Shown here piece after piece: positions 6,403 to 11,007 of a stretch of DNA of 11,007 bases. The position numbers and the translations under genes were made by a program. The stretch lies in contig JAATGX010000269.1 of NCBI GenBank assembly GCA_015688915.1, positions 1 to 11,007 on the forward strand, read 5' to 3'. Below the pieces are notes generated by a model. That model made no database searches. It worked only from the letters and a program-made list of their open reading frames with translations, and was not told the origin of the DNA. Source of the stretch: Desulfuromonadales bacterium (GTDB taxonomy: Bacteria > Desulfobacterota > Desulfuromonadia > Geobacterales > Pseudopelobacteraceae). How positions within the stretch are numbered: position 1 is the first letter of the stretch; each line of letters starts with the position of its first letter.

Positions 6403-8244
6403 ATGGACGCCATGAGCCTGGAGGATAAAATACGGCAGTTGCCCACCTCGCCCGGCGTGTACCTGATGCGGGACGCAGCGGGCACGATCATCTACATCGG
6501 CAAGGCCCGCAACCTGCGCCAGCGGGTGCGCACCTATTTCGGCGCCTCGGGCGACGGCCGCTACCACGTCAAGTTTCTGCTGGCCAGGGTCGTTGATATC
6601 GAGGTGCTGCTGACCGACACCGAGAAAGAGGCGCTGCTGCTGGAAAACACCCTCATCAAGCAGCACCGCCCCCGGTACAACCTGGACCTGAAAGACGACA
6701 AGACCTATTTCTCCCTGCGCCTCGACCCGGCCGAGGAGTTTCCCCGCTTCACCATCGTGCGCAAGATCCCCCGGGACGGAGCCCGCTACTTTGGCCCCTA
6801 TTCCTCGGCCTCGGCCGCGCGCGAGGTACTGCGCCAGATCCAGCGCATGTTCCCCCTGCGCCACTATCCGCTCAAAAGCTGCACGGCCCGCAAGCGTCCC
6901 TGCCTCTATCACCAGATCGGCCAATGCAGCGCCCCCTGCCACGGCCTGATCTCCGCCGGTGATTACACGACACTGGTGTCGGGGGCCATGCTGTTCCTGG
7001 AGGGACGCAGCCGGCAACTGGTGGCGGAGTTCAAACGGCGCATGGTCGAAGCGGCCGAGGAACTGCGCTACGAGGAGGCGGCCCGCTGGCGCAACCTGCT
7101 CCGTTCCATCGAGCTCACGGTGGAGAAACAGAAGATGGTCATGGCCGGCGGCGACAGGGACGTGGTCGGATTTTACCGGGACGGGTCCCGGCTGGAACTG
7201 GCGCTCCTGTTTATTCGGGGCGGGGTCCTGACCGGTAGCCGCCTGTTCGGGCTGGCCTGGGAACTGGACGACAGCGAGGGACTGGCCGCGTGCCTGCGCC
7301 AATATTACACCGGCGGCACCTTTATCCCCGAAGAGATCCTGCTGCCGCTGGAGATTGAGGATGCCCCGGCCCTGGCCGAGGTGCTGGGCGAGACAAAGGG
7401 GAAAAAGGTTGCCATCGGCCGCCCGTTGCGGGGCACCAAGCGGGAACTGGTGGAACTGGCCTGCAAGAACGCCGCGGCCGCCCTGCGGGAGCGGGACGAA
7501 GCGGCGGCATCGGCCCGGGCCATCCTGGAGGAACTACAGAAACGGCTGCATCTGGAGCGCCTGCCGCACCGGATCGAATGCTACGATATCTCCACCATCC
7601 AGGGGCGCCACTCCGTGGGAAGCGGCGTGGTCTTCGCGGACGGCAAACCGGACAAGGCCGCCTACCGCCGCTACCGCATCCGTGACGTGGAGGGGCAGGA
7701 CGATTTCGCCATGCTGGCCGAGGTTTTTGCCCGCCGTTTCCGGCCCGATGCCGTGGAGAAGATCGGCCTGCCCGACCTGGTGGTGGTGGACGGCGGCATC
7801 GGCCAGTTGAATGCCACCCAGGAGATCGTCGCGGGGCTGGGGCTGACCGGGCGCTTCGACCTGGTTTCCCTGGCCAAGAGCCGTACCGCCCGTGATATGG
7901 AATCCGTTGCCGTTGCAAAAAGCGATGAGCGCGTCTTCCTGCCGGGACGTCGAAACCCGGTGGCGCTGCGGCAGAGCTCCCCTCCGTTGTTGCTTCTGGC
8001 CGCCATCCGCGACGAGGCGCACCGTTTCGCCATCGAATACCACCGCACGCTACGCGGCAAGCAGGGGATCGCCTCGGGCATCGAGCAGATCCCCGGCATC
8101 GGTGCCAAGCGCCGCACGCTCCTGTTGCGCCATTTCGGCAGCCTGCAACGGCTGAAGGAAGCAAGCGTAGAGGAGATCGCGGCAGTGGAGGCGATGAACC
8201 GGGCAACAGCGGAAAAACTCCATGCGGCATTGCGCGGGGAATAG
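6403..8244 (+). CDS. uvrC: UvrABC excinuclease subunit C
   Basis: 613 residues, against about 610 in E. coli. UvrC makes both incisions around a DNA lesion in nucleotide excision repair after being recruited by UvrB. Seen in order: GIY-YIG nuclease (GVYLMRD 18-24, YIGKARNLRQRV 31-42, E77 region) for the 3' cut; a Cys cluster C160, C167, C175, C179, matching the positions that hold an Fe-S cluster in E. coli UvrC; the UVR motif for UvrB binding at about 205-240 (FKRRMVEAAEELRYEEAARWRNLL); the RNase H-like nuclease for the 5' cut with ECYDIS (Asp395), VVDGGIGQLN (Asp463) and His540; and helix-hairpin-helix DNA-binding motifs at about 555-612 (IPGIGAKRRTLLLRHFGS). All expected parts are intact. 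I chose ATG 6403 because homology begins at MSLEDKIRQLP and an AGG lies four bases upstream; the in-frame TTG at 6196 would add 69 residues with no family match. No strong terminator follows. Confidence 0.97.
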   Translation: MDAMSLEDKIRQLPTSPGVYLMRDAAGTIIYIGKARNLRQRVRTYFGASGDGRYHVKFLLARVVDIEVLLTDTEKEALLLENTLIKQHRPRYNLDLKDDKTYFSLRLDPAEEFPRFTIVRKIPRDGARYFGPYSSASAAREVLRQIQRMFPLRHYPLKSCTARKRPCLYHQIGQCSAPCHGLISAGDYTTLVSGAMLFLEGRSRQLVAEFKRRMVEAAEELRYEEAARWRNLLRSIELTVEKQKMVMAGGDRDVVGFYRDGSRLELALLFIRGGVLTGSRLFGLAWELDDSEGLAACLRQYYTGGTFIPEEILLPLEIEDAPALAEVLGETKGKKVAIGRPLRGTKRELVELACKNAAAALRERDEAAASARAILEELQKRLHLERLPHRIECYDISTIQGRHSVGSGVVFADGKPDKAAYRRYRIRDVEGQDDFAMLAEVFARRFRPDAVEKIGLPDLVVVDGGIGQLNATQEIVAGLGLTGRFDLVSLAKSRTARDMESVAVAKSDERVFLPGRRNPVALRQSSPPLLLLAAIRDEAHRFAIEYHRTLRGKQGIASGIEQIPGIGAKRRTLLLRHFGSLQRLKEASVEEIAAVEAMNRATAEKLHAALRGE

Positions 8245-8345
8245 ATATCGGGGCGAGATCAATCCAAATCCTTTGGGCGCCTTGTGGAACTTCCGTTCGC
8301 CGCCGGTGAGCTCGCCACCGTTATACGAGGGAAAAACAAAAACTG

Positions 8346-8374
8346 ATGACAAAAGGCACACCTTAAGGTATCGT
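8346..8374 (+). promoter_or_regulatory. Candidate promoter/operator of the toxin-antitoxin pair
   Basis: ATGACA (8346-8351; 5 of 6 to the -35 consensus) and TATCGT (8369-8374; 4 of 6) are 17 bases apart. The perfect palindrome ACCTTAAGGT (8360-8369) fills the end of the spacer, where a ribbon-helix-helix antitoxin would be expected to bind and repress. The predicted start is at or next to the toxin ATG. The only ribosome-site candidate, AAGG, is 12 bases from that ATG. Confidence 0.35.
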
Positions 8375-8379
8375 AACTC

Positions 8380-8655
8380 ATGAAGCATTTTCGATGGAAT
8401 CACCAAAAAAACGTAGAACTGAAGAATGAACGAGATATATCCTTTGAACAAATTGTGCTTGCCATTGAGGGAGATGGGCTGCTGGATACCATCGCCCATC
8501 CAAATCCTGAAACGTATCCAAATCAATCTGTTTTTGTAGTGGTGTTCGAAGGCTATGTTTATCTGGTGCCTTTTGTGGAAGAAGCTGAATTCTATTTTCT
8601 GAAAACGGTAATCCCGAGCCGGAAGGCGACGAGGGATTACCTGCAACGGAGCTGA
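8380..8655 (+). CDS. BrnT-like toxin of a type II toxin-antitoxin module
   Basis: 91 residues. The pattern FRWNHQKNVELKNERDISFEQIVLAI near the N-terminus (aromatic-W/D-x-x-K, then a short helix ending ISFE), central beta strands SVFVVVFEGYVYLVPFV and the terminal IPSRKATRDYL (compare the SARxAxxxE ending) fit the BrnT/DUF497-like, RelE-fold ribonuclease toxins. Such toxins usually come first in the operon, as here, with the antitoxin four bases downstream. A BrnT-type toxin would cut RNA and arrest growth until neutralised; activity of this copy is untested. The base composition is clearly more AT-rich than uvrC or miaA, suggesting horizontal acquisition. The family call rests on pattern recognition, so the exact subfamily is uncertain. 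Confidence 0.75.
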   Translation: MKHFRWNHQKNVELKNERDISFEQIVLAIEGDGLLDTIAHPNPETYPNQSVFVVVFEGYVYLVPFVEEAEFYFLKTVIPSRKATRDYLQRS

Positions 8656-8659
8656 TACT

Positions 8660-8989
8660 ATGAAAAAAATGAAACTTGATGCCTATGAAAAGGAAATACT
8701 TGATGCTTACGAAAAGGGGGAGATGAAATCGACTATCACCTCTACATCTGAGCTTGAAAAGTACCGTTCAGCGGCGCGCGAAACATTTATCAAAGATCGG
8801 CGTGTGAACATCAGGCTCTCCACTCCAGATTTGAAGGACATCCAGGAAAGGGCAATTGAAGAGGGAGTTCCGTATCAGACGCTTATTGCAAGTGTTTTGC
8901 ATAAGTATGTCAGTGGGCGTCTTATTGAAACCCCTTCTCGCCTGACCACGCGCTCAACCAGTCGTGCAAGAAAGCTGCGCGCCGGCTAG
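8660..8989 (+). CDS. CopG-type (ribbon-helix-helix) antitoxin
   Basis: 109 residues. The ribbon-helix-helix core is RRVNIRLSTPDLKDIQERAI (47-66) plus EEGVPYQTLIASVLHKYVSG: a beta strand with alternating residues, then two helices, as in CopG-family antitoxins that dimerise and bind DNA. The acidic N-terminal part carries LDAYEK twice (residues 6-11 and 14-19; DNA repeat 8675-8693 and 8699-8717), a usual feature of antitoxins paired with BrnT-like toxins. A basic Ser/Thr/Arg tail (93-109) ends the protein. GGAG at 8648-8651, inside the toxin gene, is the ribosome site, so the two are co-translated. It probably neutralises the upstream toxin and represses the shared promoter. Confidence 0.8.
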   Translation: MKKMKLDAYEKEILDAYEKGEMKSTITSTSELEKYRSAARETFIKDRRVNIRLSTPDLKDIQERAIEEGVPYQTLIASVLHKYVSGRLIETPSRLTTRSTSRARKLRAG

Positions 8990-9011
8990 CTCTCCGCCTT
9001 CAGATGAAAAA

Positions 9012-9081
9012 TCCATGTACAACAGAAAAGTCTTCCGACGCATGGACATCGGCACCGGCAAGGAGCTTTGCCGAATCTGAG
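9012..9081 (+). pseudogene. Decayed fragment of a miaA gene upstream of intact miaA
   Basis: In frame from 9012 the DNA reads S-M-Y-N-R-K-V-F-R-R-M-D-I-G-T-G-K-E-L. After one extra T (9069) it continues A-E-S-E. This matches residues 37-59 of the intact MiaA (SADSRQVFRGMDIGSG... KDLNEYG); 13 positions are identical and several others differ by one base (Asp/Tyr, Gln/Lys, Gly/Arg). 25 bases at 9040-9064 match 9239-9263 with one mismatch. It keeps GTGK where the intact copy has GSGK, so it looks like an older or separate copy rather than a fresh duplication. Taken as an open frame from ATG 9015 it would be a 21-residue peptide ending at 9080; I consider it a remnant. Confidence 0.6.
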
Positions 9082-9095
9082 AACTCTGCTACTAT
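9068..9095 (+). promoter_or_regulatory. Extended -10 promoter placed for a leaderless miaA transcript
   Basis: TTGCCG (9068-9073), 16 bases, then TGC-TACTAT (-10 at 9090-9095 with the extended TGn). Seven bases after the -10 is 9102/9103, the first base of the miaA ATG. No purine-rich ribosome site exists in front of that ATG, where the sequence is a run of Cs. Confidence 0.4.
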
Positions 9096-9102
9096 CCCCC
9101 CC

Positions 9103-10026
9103 ATGACCACCCCAGCCGCCTTCAACCTCCTCACCATCCTCGGCCCGACCGCCTCGGGCAAAACCCGTCTGGCTGTGGCTCTTGCCCGTGAATGGGCCGG
9201 CGAGATCATATCGGCCGATTCGCGCCAGGTCTTTCGTGGCATGGACATCGGCTCCGGCAAGGACCTGAACGAATATGGCGATATGCCGTACCACCTGATC
9301 GACATCCGGGAACCGGGTGGAGAGTTCAGCGTCTTCGCATTCCAGCGCCTGTTTATCCGGGCCTTCGAGGAGATTGCGGCCCGGGGGCGGCTACCGGTCC
9401 TCTGCGGCGGCAGCGGCCTGTACCTGGATGCGGCCCTGCGCGGCTACCGGTTGGTGGAGGTGCCGGAAAACGCGGGTCTGCGGGCGGAACTGGCCGTACG
9501 TGATGACGCGGAACTGGCGGCCATGCTGCGGGAGCTGCGGCCGGGACAGCACAACAGCACCGACCTGACGGACCGAACCCGCACCATCCGCGCCATCGAG
9601 ATCGCCCGCCACGAGATGCTCCACCGGGAGAAGAGCGAACCGTTCCCCGCTATCCGGCCGCTGGTGATCGGCATCCGCTGGGAGCGTGCCGAACTGCGGC
9701 GCCGGATCACGGAACGGCTCCGTCAACGGCTTGAGGCGGGCATGATCGAGGAGGTGCGGCGACTGCACGACGAAGACGGGGTAGCATGGGAACGACTGGA
9801 TTACTACGGGCTGGAGTACCGTTTTGCGGGGGCCTTCCTGAGGGGAGAGCTGACGCGTAACGATCTGTTCCAGAAGCTGAACAGCGCCATCCACGCCTTT
9901 GCCAAACGCCAGGAAACATGGTTCCGCCGGATGGAGAAACATGGTGTGGCCATCCACTGGGTGGATGGTGCGGGGGATACGCTGGCCGAGGCGCGGGAAA
10001 CGATACGCCAAGCCGTGGAAGGATGA
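9103..10026 (+). CDS. miaA: tRNA dimethylallyltransferase (MiaA), divergent second-lineage type
   Basis: 307 residues. Transfers the dimethylallyl group from DMAPP to N6 of A37 in tRNAs that read UNN codons (i6A37). Seen: P-loop GPTASGKT (14-21); DSRQVFRGMDIGSGKDL (39-55), where the family has DSxQVYxGMDIGTAKP; PYHLIDI (62-68); CGGSGLYLDAAL (101-112); LTDRTRTIRAIEIA (155-168); and the C-terminal AFAKRQETWFRR (265-276) corresponding to the RQxTWFR motif. The GKDL variant and the LDYYGLEYRFAGAFLRGEL segment resemble the second MiaA found in Geobacter relatives and Bacteroidetes, as far as I recall. I chose ATG 9103 because homology starts there; the in-frame ATG at 9004 would add 33 unrelated residues translated through the miaA remnant. 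There is no Shine-Dalgarno. It follows the toxin-antitoxin pair but need not be co-transcribed. Confidence 0.93.
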   Translation: MTTPAAFNLLTILGPTASGKTRLAVALAREWAGEIISADSRQVFRGMDIGSGKDLNEYGDMPYHLIDIREPGGEFSVFAFQRLFIRAFEEIAARGRLPVLCGGSGLYLDAALRGYRLVEVPENAGLRAELAVRDDAELAAMLRELRPGQHNSTDLTDRTRTIRAIEIARHEMLHREKSEPFPAIRPLVIGIRWERAELRRRITERLRQRLEAGMIEEVRRLHDEDGVAWERLDYYGLEYRFAGAFLRGELTRNDLFQKLNSAIHAFAKRQETWFRRMEKHGVAIHWVDGAGDTLAEARETIRQAVEG

Positions 10027-10114
10027 GCCGCGGAACAGGGCGTATCAAACTGTAAGCGGTTACGCTGCCTTCATCTGATCGTCATGAATGATACGTCGGG
10101 CAGCCATGGGACCC

Positions 10115-10837
10115 CTACCCTCGGGCGATATTGATGGCTCGGGCCACGATCATCGCGATGATTGCCAGGGACATGACGTTTTCAACACCCATGACGAGTT
10201 TGACCCGCTTCGAATAGGGCATTGTGTCGGTTGGCGAGAACGCGGTAGCGGCCGTGAGCGACACATACACATAATCCGGGAAGGTCGGTTTCCAATTGGC
10301 GGGAGCCAGCCCTTTCTGGTCGGATTGCTGCTGCGGGAAGACGAGGTCGGGGAAGTCCCGGTAGCCATCGGCACGCATATCGGGTCCATCGCCGTCCAGT
10401 TCCCAGTACACGAGGGCGAAGATTGCAATAGTAACGATCCACAAAACGATTCCCACAAGAAGCAGGCCGATCGGGTTGAGCACCGACACTCCGACAAAGA
10501 TGTTGCGCACAAGCTCGATCATACTGACGGCGTTCGCGATGACGAGCACACCGATGAGGCTCACGCCGAGCGCACGCATGAGCGGGCTGGGCTCCGTCCG
10601 CTGGGGCAGATAGACAGCCACGGAGGCGACCAAAAGGACCGCCGAGATGACCGGGAACAGCCAGGCCGGCCTGAGCGAGAGGCTCGCGGCCACCCACGCC
10701 TGACCGGCTATGACCACTACGGCCGCGCCGAACGCGGGCCATCGCGACTCGGGGTTAGTCGGGATCTGCCACGACAGGATGGGTCCGTCGGTTGGCTGCC
10801 GTTTCGGCTTCCGGTTGGCGTGCGGCTTGTAGGCCAT
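10115..10837 (-). CDS. Multi-pass membrane protein with channel-pore-like C-terminus
   Basis: 240 residues; GGAGGAG seven bases before ATG 10837. The basic N-terminal tail (MAYKPHANRKPKRQ) is followed by hydrophobic segments at about 35-55, 58-77, 88-109 and 122-144, a polar stretch with WELDGDGPDMR (145-155), then a C-terminal unit: FPDYVYVSLTAATAFSPTD (186-204), TMPYSKRVKLVMG, and a final helix SLAIIAMIVARAINI. This last unit has the layout of a K+-channel pore helix, filter and inner helix (compare TTLTTVGYGD, then TP, then a helix ending ARLV), but the filter position reads ATAFSPTD. I recall similar uncharacterised membrane proteins (some annotated near DUF1345) that share WELDGxGP and FSPTD. 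It is convergent with miaA and otherwise alone. Whether it conducts ions is unknown. Confidence 0.82.
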   Translation of the reverse strand: MAYKPHANRKPKRQPTDGPILSWQIPTNPESRWPAFGAAVVVIAGQAWVAASLSLRPAWLFPVISAVLLVASVAVYLPQRTEPSPLMRALGVSLIGVLVIANAVSMIELVRNIFVGVSVLNPIGLLLVGIVLWIVTIAIFALVYWELDGDGPDMRADGYRDFPDLVFPQQQSDQKGLAPANWKPTFPDYVYVSLTAATAFSPTDTMPYSKRVKLVMGVENVMSLAIIAMIVARAINIARG

Positions 10838-11007
10838 GGAATTCTCCTCCTGCGATAGCGGCTGTGAGCACAGTTGCCAATCATCAACTGAGGATTCATA
10901 TACAGGCTTTTACGAAAAGAGTACATCGCAAGTTTTGGCCACCTACACCCCGGCACTGCCCATAACCAGAAAGGCGTCCAGGTGAGCAGGCAGGCGTGTC
11001 GCTACCA
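10838..11007. other. Upstream region of the channel-like gene; no gene seen
   Basis: No coding region is supportable here. Two short inverted repeats are present: CTGTG-AG-CACAG (10862-10873) and CTTTT-ACG-AAAAG (10907-10919). On the minus strand TATATG follows the second repeat and could be a -10, but no good -35 lies at the right distance. Bases 10925-11007 show nothing I can assign. Confidence 0.4.

Noticed and set aside
8264..8320. Hairpins after uvrC (CCAAA-TCC-TTTGG; CGGTG...CACCG) as terminators
   Set aside because: The stems are only 5 bp and no T-tract follows either, so they cannot be called terminators with confidence.
9015..9080. 21-codon open frame as a regulatory leader peptide of miaA
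   Set aside because: It has no ribosome site, its similarity to MiaA continues past its stop in another frame, and a decayed gene fragment explains it more simply.
10027..10114. Terminator between miaA and the convergent membrane-protein gene
   Set aside because: Only a 4-bp stem (GTAA-GCGG-TTAC) and loosely paired GC stretches are present, with no T-run on either strand.

Overview
The window looks like chromosomal DNA of a GC-rich deltaproteobacterium of the Geobacter/Desulfuromonadales type. This is inferred from gene content and style, not from a database search: a GlcD-type flavoprotein oxidase, UvrC, a MiaA of the divergent 'second copy' lineage with a GxGKDL motif, and large TPR/LysM envelope proteins. 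Most genes are GC-rich. A short AT-richer patch between uvrC and miaA (about 8340-8990) looks acquired.

Layout. 1-1158 (minus) is the N-terminal 386 residues of a GlcD-like FAD-linked oxidase, running off the left edge. Divergent from it, 1302-2714 (plus) encodes an unusual bitopic protein: a degenerate response-regulator receiver without its phospho-acceptor Asp, a long Pro/Ala linker, one transmembrane helix and an unrecognised C-terminal domain. Its promoter carries a perfect 9+9 inverted repeat over the -35 box. A strong, probably bidirectional, terminator (2744-2780) separates it from a convergent two-gene minus-strand operon. That operon runs from a large secreted TPR / decapeptide-repeat helix / Ig-like-repeat protein (stop at 3547) into a LysM-TPR protein (2802-3545), with a 1-nt gap between them. 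uvrC (6403-8244, plus) diverges from the operon across a compact AT-rich, palindromic promoter region.

Downstream of uvrC is a two-gene type II toxin-antitoxin module (BrnT-like toxin, CopG/ribbon-helix-helix antitoxin; 8380-8989). It is followed by a 70-bp decayed fragment of a miaA gene (9012-9081) and then the intact miaA (9103-10026). The intact miaA has no Shine-Dalgarno sequence, but an extended -10 promoter is placed so that the transcript could start at the ATG. At the right end a minus-strand gene (10115-10837) encodes a multi-pass membrane protein whose C-terminal part resembles a K+-channel pore with a non-canonical filter. The last 170 bases hold only its upstream region.

The housekeeping genes (uvrC for nucleotide excision repair, miaA for tRNA A37 modification, glcD for 2-hydroxyacid oxidation) look ordinary. 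The unexplained material is the envelope module (pseudo-receiver membrane protein facing the TPR/helix/Ig and LysM/TPR pair), the channel-like protein, and the scar left between uvrC and miaA. I do not see a CRISPR array, insertion sequence, rRNA or tRNA gene in the window.
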